In this document: in pieces, positions 19,363 through 27,215 of the stretch | Layout: the number at the start of each line of letters is the position of its first letter | Position numbering within the stretch: position 1 is the first letter of the stretch | DNA from: Methylacidimicrobium fagopyrum | GTDB lineage: Bacteria; Verrucomicrobiota; Verrucomicrobiia; Limisphaerales; UBA11358 | NCBI GenBank assembly: GCA_026225255.1 | Contig: JAMFSJ010000033.1 | Location: 186,001-250,000, forward strand | DNA length: 64,000 nt | Direction of reading: 5' to 3' | The notes under the pieces: generated by a model | Database searches by the model: none | The model's input: only the letters and a program-made list of their open reading frames with translations | Told to the model about the DNA's origin: nothing | Made by a program: the position numbers and the translations under genes

Positions 19363-20139
19363 ATGACAGAGGCTGAAATAACTGAGAGGTTTCGCGCTCG
19401 GGCAAACCCGCCTCCGGTTTTATTTCGTTACCGCCAGCCTACACAGTGGACACTTGATGAAATTTCAAAGCATCAAATATACGCCGCTAAGCCAAGTGAA
19501 CTGAATGATCCATTTGAATATACCGCACCTGTCTTTTGGAATGTGGATTTAATGAGGCGGAAATTCATTGAGGAATTTGCTCCCGAGCGAGGCATATTGC
19601 CAGAAGATGCAGCAAAAGAGTTTGATTTGTGGCATGAGTTAGGAAAGATAAAACTGCTTCAAGGAATCAGGCATTTGAGAGATTTTTCTGGTGTCATTTG
19701 CCTATCCGCTATACCTGATTCAATTCGGATGTGGTCTTACTACGCGCACGCGCACGAGGGAATTTGTATCGGATTCGACACAAAATTGCGCCCTTTCAAT
19801 ATGGCCTTGGAAGTCAAATACCAGAATCCGGATTCCCCCTTTGATATTATTGCCGCCACTAAAAACGATCCGACTGAAATTGCTGGCCACATTAGTCTTC
19901 GAAAAGCTGAAGAATGGAAATTTGAAGGAGAATACCGCATACCTATTTCAATTGGAGACAATCCTCGCTTAATACCATTTCAGCAGTCAGCCATCACAAA
20001 TATTCGATTTGGTGCACGGATTAAAAATGCGTTCAAAGAAAAATTACTGACGGCGATTTCTCATCTCCCTCATCGTCCAAAACTCATTCAAATGGGTTGT
20101 GATTTCGACCGATTTGTTCTCACGGAAACCGTCATTTGA
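19363..20139 (+). CDS. DUF2971 domain protein
   Basis: The 258-residue protein has the hallmarks of DUF2971: an early LFRYRQPTQWTLDEI segment, IYAAKPSELNDPFEYTAPV, VICLSAIPDSIRMWSYYAHA and the HEGICIGFDTKL block. Biochemical function is unknown. Such proteins often occur in accessory or defence-rich DNA. It starts 7 nt after thiC and could be co-transcribed, but its A+T content is visibly higher than thiC and it borders the repeat island, suggesting acquisition. Confidence 0.8.
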   Translation: MTEAEITERFRARANPPPVLFRYRQPTQWTLDEISKHQIYAAKPSELNDPFEYTAPVFWNVDLMRRKFIEEFAPERGILPEDAAKEFDLWHELGKIKLLQGIRHLRDFSGVICLSAIPDSIRMWSYYAHAHEGICIGFDTKLRPFNMALEVKYQNPDSPFDIIAATKNDPTEIAGHISLRKAEEWKFEGEYRIPISIGDNPRLIPFQQSAITNIRFGARIKNAFKEKLLTAISHLPHRPKLIQMGCDFDRFVLTETVI

Positions 20140-20157
20140 TTTCTTCGCGTCGTTTCA

Positions 20158-20388
20158 GAATCCCAACGGGATTCCATCATTCAGCCCAGGGTTGACCCGC
20201 CACGCGGGGCTACCCTGGGGCATTCACCAAAATAATTTCCAACCCCAACGGGGTTGCATCACCTGCGCCCGTCAACCAATGCGAACGATTCAACCCTTTC
20301 AGGGTTGATGGCATTTTCGATTCTTTACCCAGCGTAGGTGATTGTATCGCCAACGCTGGGCTGAATGATTTAATCCCTTTGGGATATA
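20158..20388. repeat. Palindrome-cluster repeat, copy A
   Basis: A unit of six consecutive short palindromes: ATCCCAACGGGAT; CCCAGGGT...ACCCTGGG enclosing CCGC...GCGG; AACCCCAACGGGGTT; AACCCTTTCAGGGTT; CCCAGCGT...ACGCTGGG; and ATCCCTTTGGGAT. It repeats almost unchanged at 20506-20736. The 20389-20505 spacer shows nothing recognisable. Confidence 0.9.
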
Positions 20389-20505
20389 TGCGGGATGCGT
20401 TTCACGCTGCGATCGATTATCGCCATTTTTATACGTTTGGCGTTGCCTCGTCAGATTTTGATTTGCGACTCGCTATGAGACAATTGTAGTTACGTGTGCT
20501 TCCGA

Positions 20506-20736
20506 GAATCCCAACGGGATTCTATCACTCAGCCCAGGGTTGACCCGCCACGCGGGACTACCCTGGGGCATCCGCCAAAATAATTTCCCACCCCAACGGG
20601 GTTGTATCACCCGCATCTGCCAGCCAATACAAACGATTCAACCCTTTCAGGGTTAATGATATTTTTGATTATTTACCCAGCGTAGCCAATTGCATTGGCA
20701 ACGCTGGGCTGAATGATTTAATCCCTTTGGGATAAA
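20506..20736. repeat. Palindrome-cluster repeat, copy B
   Basis: The same six-palindrome unit as copy A in the same orientation, with the variable hairpin loop between CCCAGCGT and ACGCTGGG differing. It ends 30 nt before the stop codon of the Y1 transposase-like gene. Confidence 0.9.
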
Positions 20737-20766
20737 CTATTAATGATGTTCGCGGCGCGGGTTGTA

Positions 20767-21222
20767 TTAATCCCACATATAACGTTCGTCGAACTCGATT
20801 TCGTAACGGCGCAATAATTGCCGGAATTCATCTTGAAACGACATCTTCCGATGATGCTCCTCCTGTCCGGCGATATAATCGCGCACGGTTTCAATCTGCG
20901 AATATCCGATGGAGAAAATGCCATAACCACTTTGCCACGCAAAATCTCCCAAATCAGGCGTTTTGGTTTTCAGCCACAACGATGAACTGCGTTTTACTTC
21001 CTTGACCATGGTCGCGGCCTCGCATGTCCGTGACAACGCGCAGAGCAGATGCACATGATCCTCCACGCCACCGATAATGACGGGCTGGCATTCGAGATTG
21101 GTCAGGATGCCACCCAGGTAACGATGCAATTCGTCGCGCAATGATTTATCGCGGAGAAAAGGTCGTCGATCTTTGGTGGAGAAAACTGTGTGAACGAGAA
21201 TTTTGGCGAGGGATTGCGGCAC
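20767..21222 (-). CDS. Y1 (HUH) transposase, IS200/IS605 or RAYT-like
   Basis: A single-strand DNA nuclease-transposase of about 151 residues. The HUH motif is DHVHLL (metal-binding histidines). The presumed catalytic tyrosine is in ETVRDYIAGQEEHH. FAWQSGYGIFSIGYSQIE is typical of the IS200-like family. The GTG at 21222 gives the usual family start (V/M)PQSLAKILVHTVFSTKDRRPF. The frame extends to a TTG at 21258, but that lies inside repeat copy C. It is flanked on both sides by palindromic repeats and has no TnpB, a setting typical of REP-associated tyrosine transposases. No direct IS ends were identified. Confidence 0.85.
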   Translation of the reverse strand: MPQSLAKILVHTVFSTKDRRPFLRDKSLRDELHRYLGGILTNLECQPVIIGGVEDHVHLLCALSRTCEAATMVKEVKRSSSLWLKTKTPDLGDFAWQSGYGIFSIGYSQIETVRDYIAGQEEHHRKMSFQDEFRQLLRRYEIEFDERYMWD

Positions 21223-21251
21223 GAACGGAATGATGCAAGATAAGGCGGTTG

Positions 21252-21370
21252 GATTCAACCCTTTCAGGGGTGGTGAAATTTATTGATTGTCTACCCAGCG
21301 TAGCCGTTCCTCGCCTGTCTGGCTCGAACCGTCAACGCTGGGCTGAGTGATTGAATCCCGTTGGGATTCG
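21252..21370. repeat. Palindrome-cluster repeat, partial copy C
   Basis: This copy retains the 3' half of the unit: GATTCAACCCTTTCAGGGG, CCCAGCGT...ACGCTGGG with a different loop, then AATCCCGTTGGGATT. It abuts the 5' end of the transposase gene and overlaps the artificial 5' extension of the DUF4256 frame. Confidence 0.85.
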
Positions 21371-21395
21371 TTTTACGATGGCGGTCATCCATATT

Positions 21396-21971
21396 ATGAG
21401 TAAGAGTGCTAACAATAAAAAAGAGCTGCCTCCCAAACAACGCGAAGAACTACTCGCGGTGTTAAAAACCCGTTTCGAGAAAAACCTGAGCCGCCATAAA
21501 GGTCTGGAGTGGGCCAAGGTGCAAGCCAAGCTAGAAGCAAATGCGGAAAAGCTATGGTCGCTCGCGGAAATGGAACGAACCGGCGGAGAACCGGATGTGG
21601 TTGGTCTCGATAAAAAAACGGGCGAATATATTTTCTTCGATTGTTCCGCGCAAAGTCCCAAAGGTCGTGTCAGTTTTTGCTATGACCGCGAAGCACTGGA
21701 TTCCCGGAAAGAACATAAACCGAAAAACAGTGTCGTGGATCTGACGGCGGAAATGGGTGTGGAGATTTTGACAGAGGAAGAATATTTCATGCTGCAGAAA
21801 TTGGGCGAGTTCGATACAAAATCATCGAGCTGGTTGAAAACGCCAGCGGAGATTCGCGAACTCGGTGGCGCGATTTATGGTGATCGCCGCTATAACCGTG
21901 TTTTCATCGGTCACAACGGCGCGGAATCTTATTATAGCGGTCGGGGTTTTCGTGGTTCTCTCAAAGTCTAA
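21396..21971 (+). CDS. DUF4256 domain protein
   Basis: The 191-residue protein matches DUF4256 along its length: LAVLKTRFEKNLSRHKGLEW, ERTGGEPDVVGLDKKTGEYIF, FFDCSAQSPKGRVSFCYDREAL, EMGVEILTEEEYFMLQKLGE and FDTKSSSWLKTPAEIRELGG. Function is unknown and no catalytic motif is evident. I chose the ATG at 21396 (MSKSANNKK), because the longer in-frame start at 21351 lies in repeat copy C. Confidence 0.85.
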   Translation: MSKSANNKKELPPKQREELLAVLKTRFEKNLSRHKGLEWAKVQAKLEANAEKLWSLAEMERTGGEPDVVGLDKKTGEYIFFDCSAQSPKGRVSFCYDREALDSRKEHKPKNSVVDLTAEMGVEILTEEEYFMLQKLGEFDTKSSSWLKTPAEIRELGGAIYGDRRYNRVFIGHNGAESYYSGRGFRGSLKV

Positions 21972-22045
21972 AGACACGGATTGCGCTCATTTACTCGAAT
22001 TCAATTCGCGAAAATTCGTGAAGTTTGTGTCCCCCATTTTATTTT

Positions 22046-23437
22046 ATGAATCTTATTCAAATCCGTCCTTTTTTCGCCACGAACCTCTTTGCGCCCCAGC
22101 CAGCCAATTCATCGCTGCGACTTGGGCGCGGAACTGTCTTAGCTTTGCGGCGAACGCTTCTGGCTTTGGCGCTGGGCGCACTGGCACTGCTTGCCCGGGT
22201 GAGTCAGGCGGCCACCAATGACACCGGCTTTGCCCTCAAGGATGGCGATACGATGGTATTCCTCGGCGATAGCATCACGGCGGCGCGCGGCTACACCAAG
22301 ATCGTGGAGTTGTATACGTTAATGCGGCATCCCGAAGCGCGGGTGAAATTCTGGAATGCCGGTCAGGGCGGCGATACGGCATCCGGCGCGGTGTCGCGGT
22401 TGAAGCGCGATGTGTTTGCGCATGGCGCGACGGTGGTGACGGTGGCGTTTGGCATCAATGACATCGGCTGGGGAACGAAGGCGGATGCAGAACATAAACA
22501 GAAATATCTCGATGGCATCCGCACGATTGTGACTGAATGCCAGAAGCGGCATGTGCGCGTGTTCATCTGTTCGCCAGCGGTATTGCACCAGGATCCGGAA
22601 AAGGCCGAAACCGAATTTTTGCAGACGATGGCGGATGAGGGCATGGCGCTGGCAAAATCACTCGGCGCGGGAACGATTGATATTTCCCGCCTGATGCGCC
22701 AAGTGCAACGCCAGGTGGTCGCCGCCAACGCGCAGGAAAAAGATCCCAAAAACATCAGGCGTCTGCATTTGGACGACGGCATTCATCTCAATGATCTCGG
22801 TCAGTTGACGATGGCTTGGGCGATGTTGAAAGGACTCGGCGCGGAGGCGGATGTTTCGGATGTCGTCGTGGATGCGGCGGCGGGAAAAGTGATCCGTGCC
22901 GCGGGTTGCAAAATCACGGATCTCAAACAATTACCGGATGGCGTGAGCTTTGTGCGCACCGATGCCGGATTGCCGATGAATCTCGGGGTTTTGAGCGCTT
23001 TGCAATATCGGTTTGTGCCCGTGCCCGACACGTTGAACCGTTATTGTCTGAGCGCGAAAGGGCTGGCGGCCGGCCGTTATACCATTCGCGCCGAAGGGCG
23101 TTTGCTCGGCACGTGGGACGCCATCCAGTTGGCTGATGGTGTGAATATTTCCTCGGCGACGGGAGATGGCTGGCAGCCCGGCGGGCCGTGGGATGCGCAG
23201 TCGGACATCGTGAAGGAACTGGTGGATGCGCGGGATAAATTGTGGATGGGCGGACAGTTTCGGGTGCAAAACAACGCGACCAATCCCAAAGCGTCGATGC
23301 TCGCGGCTGAATACCAACGCTTGGACAAACAGCTCACCGAACTGGCACGGGCGCAGGCGAAGCCTTACTCCTATCGGTTTGAAATTCGCGTGGCGCCGTC
23401 GGCGCCGGGAAACGCGGTTGCCACGATCCGGAATTAA
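22046..23437 (+). CDS. Secreted SGNH/GDSL hydrolase
   Basis: An exported esterase-type hydrolase of about 463 residues. After a long N-region and hydrophobic signal (RRTLLALALGALALLARVSQAAT), the SGNH blocks appear in order: MVFLGDSITAARGY (block I serine), GQGGDTASGA (block II glycine), TVAFGINDIGW (block III asparagine) and LDDGIHLNDLGQL (block V Asp and His). About 200 further residues form a C-terminal region of unknown fold. It is followed after 63 nt by a secreted GH43, so a role in deacetylating plant or algal polysaccharide is a reasonable inference. The ATG at 22046 is preferred to a TTG at 22025. Confidence 0.87.
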   Translation: MNLIQIRPFFATNLFAPQPANSSLRLGRGTVLALRRTLLALALGALALLARVSQAATNDTGFALKDGDTMVFLGDSITAARGYTKIVELYTLMRHPEARVKFWNAGQGGDTASGAVSRLKRDVFAHGATVVTVAFGINDIGWGTKADAEHKQKYLDGIRTIVTECQKRHVRVFICSPAVLHQDPEKAETEFLQTMADEGMALAKSLGAGTIDISRLMRQVQRQVVAANAQEKDPKNIRRLHLDDGIHLNDLGQLTMAWAMLKGLGAEADVSDVVVDAAAGKVIRAAGCKITDLKQLPDGVSFVRTDAGLPMNLGVLSALQYRFVPVPDTLNRYCLSAKGLAAGRYTIRAEGRLLGTWDAIQLADGVNISSATGDGWQPGGPWDAQSDIVKELVDARDKLWMGGQFRVQNNATNPKASMLAAEYQRLDKQLTELARAQAKPYSYRFEIRVAPSAPGNAVATIRN

Positions 23438-23500
23438 ATTGCGGTTCCGGATGCGTGCGTTGCCTTGAATTCCACTCGCATTCGATTCAAACTGGTGTTC

Positions 23501-24598
23501 ATGAAACACATTTACAGGATCACTTTCCACCGGCGTGCGGTCTTTGCGGCGATGGCCATCGGAATGTCGGTTTTTTCCGCCGTCGTGAACGCGCAGTCAA
23601 ATGCCATTAAACCGGACGGGCAAAAACCTTTTCCCGCCCGGCCATTGGAAGAATCCGCCAGTCGCGGCATCGTCACGCGCGATCCTTCGGACGTTGTGAA
23701 GTGCGGCGATGAATACTGGGTTTTCTACACGGGGCGTGGTGTGCCGTCGTATCATTCTAAGGATTTGGTGAAATGGGAACGTGGGCCGGCCGTGTTCAAA
23801 ACGGCGCCGGCATGGATCGAGAAGATCGTTCCCGAAAATCAGCACATGTCTTACTGGGCGCCCGACGTCATGAAGATTGGCGACAAATATTTTCTTTATT
23901 ATGCCGTTTCGACGATCGGCAAAATGACCTCGGCCATCGGGTTGGCCACCAATCCGACATTGGACCCGAAGGATCCGGCGTATCATTGGACGGATCAGGG
24001 ATTTGTCTTCCGCACGCAGGAAGGGCAGCCGGGCGAGGCGTTCAATGCGCTTGATCCCGCCATCTTTCACGACGACGACGGCAGCCTATGGTTGGTGTTT
24101 GGTTCTTATTGGAGCGGCATCAAATTGATCCAGTTGGATCCGAAGAGCGGGCAGCGGATCACGCCGGATTCAAAAATTTATTCGCTCGCCTACAATGATT
24201 CCATCGAGGCTTCGTATTTGTGCAAGCACGACGGTTATTATTATCTGTTTGTGAATTGGAACGCTTGCTGTCAGGGCACGAACAGCACTTACAATATTCG
24301 CATCGGCCGCAGCCAGACCATTGCCGGGCCGTATCTCGATAAAGCGGGATCGGACATGCTGAAGGCCGGCGGCAGCCTGTTTTTGCCGGCGGCGAATGGT
24401 CCGTTGTTCGGACCTGGTCACGCGGGGATGTTGAACGCGAACGGAAAAGAATGGTTCACATCGGATTTCGAGGGCGACGTGCGTATGCAAGGCAAAGCGA
24501 CGCTGGCGATCATGCCGCTGCGTTGGAATGCCGACGGCTGGCCCGAAGCGATCGTGAATGACCTCAAGTCAGCCGCGTCTAAATCTCATGAGAAATAG
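23501..24598 (+). CDS. Glycoside hydrolase family 43 protein (arabinanase-like), secreted
   Basis: A five-bladed beta-propeller hydrolase of about 365 residues with a signal peptide (AVFAAMAIGMSVFSAVVNAQS). The three GH43 acids can be placed: the base in TRDPSDVVKCGDEYWVFY, the pKa modulator in NALDPAIFHDDDGSLWLVFGS, and the acid in NDSIEASYLCKHDGYYYLF. SYWAPDVMKIGDKYFLYY and LFGPGHAG are typical of arabinan endo-1,5-alpha-L-arabinosidases. Substrate is likely arabinan or arabinose-decorated xylan. It pairs with the preceding SGNH hydrolase. The ATG at 23501 is chosen because it starts the signal peptide. Confidence 0.88.
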   Translation: MKHIYRITFHRRAVFAAMAIGMSVFSAVVNAQSNAIKPDGQKPFPARPLEESASRGIVTRDPSDVVKCGDEYWVFYTGRGVPSYHSKDLVKWERGPAVFKTAPAWIEKIVPENQHMSYWAPDVMKIGDKYFLYYAVSTIGKMTSAIGLATNPTLDPKDPAYHWTDQGFVFRTQEGQPGEAFNALDPAIFHDDDGSLWLVFGSYWSGIKLIQLDPKSGQRITPDSKIYSLAYNDSIEASYLCKHDGYYYLFVNWNACCQGTNSTYNIRIGRSQTIAGPYLDKAGSDMLKAGGSLFLPAANGPLFGPGHAGMLNANGKEWFTSDFEGDVRMQGKATLAIMPLRWNADGWPEAIVNDLKSAASKSHEK

Positions 24599-24599
24599 C

Positions 24600-24788
24600 T
24601 CAGCCCCAAGCCGCCAGAATTTTTTCAGCGGAGACGACTTGTTCCGGCGAACCGGTAAAGTTGAATTGATATTTTCCCGCCCGGCGGGTGACTTCGATTT
24701 TGATGGTGTCCAGGCCGCTGGCGATCATCCGGAAGCGGAGTTGTTTGTTAATTTCGCGGAATCCGTGTTGTTGGAGGCTATTACTCAT
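24600..24788 (-). CDS. Small hypothetical protein
   Basis: A 62-residue protein on the minus strand, tail to tail with the GH43 gene (stop codons 1 nt apart). Its composition is that of a real soluble alpha/beta protein (FREINKQLRFRMIASGLDTI, then KIEVTRRAGKYQFNFTGSPE). I do not recognise the family. The absence of any overlapping better candidate and the sensible amino-acid mix are the only support. Confidence 0.5.
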   Translation of the reverse strand: MSNSLQQHGFREINKQLRFRMIASGLDTIKIEVTRRAGKYQFNFTGSPEQVVSAEKILAAWG

Positions 24789-25021
24789 GTTGCAGCTTAG
24801 GGCGCGACTGTCTTATAGCAATTTTAATCCGCACTTATTAATAACCATTGAAAGAGAAGGTCTGAGTCCGCTACTGAATTTTAAACAGAAGGCAACGATG
24901 GCCGCGAAGAAAAATTGCCGGTGATTGAGTTTCCGTCTTCGTTTTCTTCGTTCCCTTCGGTTAATTCTCTGCGGCTAAGGCCAAGGCGTGGCCGACCCGT
25001 TCTTGCGGCTGCAAACTGAAA

Positions 25022-25495
25022 ATGTTTTATTCAGGCATGGCACAACCCTATCCAACCATCATTCCCGGACTCCGCAGCCCGTTCGATCAGGTCAAAGGCA
25101 TTGTTTATTTCGGTCGCATGCTGGATAAAATCCGGCTCGCGGCGGCGGAAAAATTGCCCGAAGGCTGGCACGCAGCGCGCGGGCAGAAGATGAAAAACAG
25201 TTTCGACGATCGCACGTGCAAGTTCCTCAATATTGATTACGCGGCGCTCGAAGTGAAAACGCTCAAAGGCGGCAGCGATGAAGCGTTGCTGGCGTGGACG
25301 TTCGCGAATGGCCGCCAGCCGAGCGAAGACGAAATCGAAGTCTGGAACGGCTTCATGACTAAGCGCGGTTGGCGCGATAGCGGCACGCAACGTTTGAACG
25401 AGCGGCTTGCGGAAATCGGTTTGCCCGCCGGCACGGTGCCGACAATGTTTGAATTCATTGATCTCGATGAAGGCCGAATCAATCCGGGCGCGTAG
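25022..25495 (+). CDS. DUF5069 domain protein
   Basis: The 157-residue protein has the DUF5069 pattern: IIPGLRSPFDQVKGIVYFGR, MLDKIRLAAAEKLPEGWHAA, DRTCKFLNIDYAALEV, LLAWTFANGRQPSEDEIEVW and MFEFIDLDEGR. The family is common in Verrucomicrobiota and of unknown function. An internal ATG at 25037 (MAQPYPTIIPG) may be the true start. The upstream 24789-25021 region is noncoding, with a CGTTTTCTTCGTTCCC stretch and no recognisable gene. Confidence 0.85.
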   Translation: MFYSGMAQPYPTIIPGLRSPFDQVKGIVYFGRMLDKIRLAAAEKLPEGWHAARGQKMKNSFDDRTCKFLNIDYAALEVKTLKGGSDEALLAWTFANGRQPSEDEIEVWNGFMTKRGWRDSGTQRLNERLAEIGLPAGTVPTMFEFIDLDEGRINPGA

Positions 25496-25540
25496 TGAAT
25501 TGGCGCGGATGAAATTCATGACTAGGGCGTTTGCAAAATG

Positions 25541-25690
25541 ATGGCCCAGGCGTCTCGCCGGTAAAATCCGGCGTCCCGTCGGATTTCGTTTTGGACTGAC
25601 AAGGTTCTTCGGCGGGTGCAGATCCAAAATCATTCAGGCTGCAAACGGTTGCGGTCGGGACGCCCTCAACCACCGGTGGAGGCGGACGCC
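25541..25690. repeat. GGCGTCTCG-type dispersed palindromic element, copy 1
   Basis: The left part has GGCGTCTCGCCGG, TAAAATCCGGCGTCCCGTCGG and GATTTCGTTTTGGAC. The right part has GCAAACGGTTGCGGTCGGGACG and CCCTCAACCACCGG. Both ends match, with the same order and orientation, an element at 34766-34930, while the middle differs. It fills most of the 25496-25768 gap ahead of the sensor kinase. Confidence 0.65.
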
Positions 25691-25768
25691 AGCCAAAGCA
25701 TTTTGAAAACACGCTTTAGCCGCATCGCCAGTATTTACGAAAGCCTTTAAATCTGTTATCGCTGATTG

Positions 25769-27202
25769 ATGCCGGTCAAGGAATCCGTTCCCAACATACC
25801 GATTGCCCCCGGGCAGCGCGCGACGATTTTGACTTCGTCGGGAAAAGCTTTCCTTGCCATCAGCCACCGCACGGGAAAGTTTATCGATTCATTTTTGTTC
25901 AGCGAATGCCTGGATCATCCCGAACTCGGACGGCGAGCGCGGCTCATCACCCGTTTCGGTCTGCTGGGATTTTTGTTCGGGTTGATCTTCGCTACATTTT
26001 ACTGCTTGATCGGTCATCGTTGGGGCACGGGCATTGTGATGATTTGCAGTTTGGGATTTGGGGCCACGCCGTTTTTGATGCAGGCCACGCGTTCGCTTGA
26101 TTTTGCGGGCAATTTGCTGGCGGGCATCATGACGGTCGGGTTTGCCGCGCTCTGTTGTGTGGAAGGTGGTTTGACGGGCCACGCCATCGCGTGGCTGGTG
26201 ACGGTGCCGCTGTGCGCTTTGTTGCTGGTGGGCAAACGGTCTGCGTGCTGGTGGCTGGTGATTTGTTTCGTGGCGGTCAGCGGTTTTAGCGGCGTGGCGC
26301 TGGCCGGTTTCACCCTGCCGATGACGTATCCCGAGAAATGGCAATTGCCGGTTTCGGTCACCGGTTATCTGGCGTTGATTGTGTTCATGTTTTGTTTGGG
26401 CATGATTTTTGAGACCGGTCGCGAACGGGCTTTAAATAAGATGCAGGAAGCCATTGCCAAGCTCGAAGCGAGCAACGTCCAGCTGGTAAATCTGAACAAC
26501 GAGAAGAATGAATTTCTCAGCATCGCCGCGCATGATCTGAAAAATCCGCTGACCACGATTATCATGGGGGCTGAAATCATCCAATACAGTTCCACCTCGC
26601 CGCAGCAGAAACCGATTGTTCAAGGCATCATTCAAGCGGGCACGCGGATGCGCGATTTGATCACCAATCTGCTGGATGCCAACGCGATTGAGGAAGGCCG
26701 TTTTACTTCTCAAATTGAACGTTGCGACTTGAATGCGCTGTTGGCCGAGTGCGTGCAACAAAATGCCGCCGCCGCCGCGCGCAAAGAAATCGCCCTGACC
26801 ATTTTCACGGATGCGACGGCGTGGGCGCGGGCGGATCGCACGGCCACGGTGCAAATTCTCGATAATTTTATTTCTAACGCCGTTAAATATTCGCCGTTCA
26901 AATCCACGGTGCGCTTGCGGACATCGACTACGGATCGCAACGTTTCCGTGGTCATCGCCGATGAAGGTCCGGGCTTAAGTGCGGACGACCAGAAAAAATT
27001 ATTCCGCAAATTCACCCGGCTCACGGCGCGGCCGACCGGTGGCGAATCTTCGAACGGACTCGGATTATCCATCGTCAAACGACTGGCCGAAGCGATGGGC
27101 GGCACGGTGGAATGTCAGAGCACTTTGGGCAACGGTTCCACGTTCATCGTGCATTTGCCGATGTGGTCCGAGCCGGTGGCCGGACCGGGTAAAATGAATT
27201 GA
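25769..27202 (+). CDS. Membrane sensor histidine kinase
   Basis: A 477-residue sensor. Residues ~55-220 contain six to seven hydrophobic helices (e.g. FGLLGFLFGLIFATFYCLIG, AIAWLVTVPLCALLLVG), with no sizeable periplasmic domain, so it may sense membrane or intracellular cues. A short coiled coil leads to the kinase core: H-box FLSIAAHDLKNPLTTI, N-box ILDNFISNAVKYSPF, G1 VVIADEGPGLS, F-box LFRKFTRL and G2 SNGLGLSIVKRLAE. No receiver or regulator gene is adjacent, so it is an orphan. The ATG at 25769 is preferred to the TTG just before it. Confidence 0.88.
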   Translation: MPVKESVPNIPIAPGQRATILTSSGKAFLAISHRTGKFIDSFLFSECLDHPELGRRARLITRFGLLGFLFGLIFATFYCLIGHRWGTGIVMICSLGFGATPFLMQATRSLDFAGNLLAGIMTVGFAALCCVEGGLTGHAIAWLVTVPLCALLLVGKRSACWWLVICFVAVSGFSGVALAGFTLPMTYPEKWQLPVSVTGYLALIVFMFCLGMIFETGRERALNKMQEAIAKLEASNVQLVNLNNEKNEFLSIAAHDLKNPLTTIIMGAEIIQYSSTSPQQKPIVQGIIQAGTRMRDLITNLLDANAIEEGRFTSQIERCDLNALLAECVQQNAAAAARKEIALTIFTDATAWARADRTATVQILDNFISNAVKYSPFKSTVRLRTSTTDRNVSVVIADEGPGLSADDQKKLFRKFTRLTARPTGGESSNGLGLSIVKRLAEAMGGTVECQSTLGNGSTFIVHLPMWSEPVAGPGKMN

Positions 27203-27215
27203 GCGTTTTTTGCCA

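Noticed and set aside
20158-20736. CRISPR-like repetition
   Set aside because: The two 231-bp units are composed of different palindromes and are separated by one spacer. There are no short identical direct repeats with regular spacers and no cas genes.
25031-25633. 200-residue minus-strand frame over the DUF5069 gene
   Set aside because: Shadow of the conserved plus-strand protein, running into a dispersed repeat.
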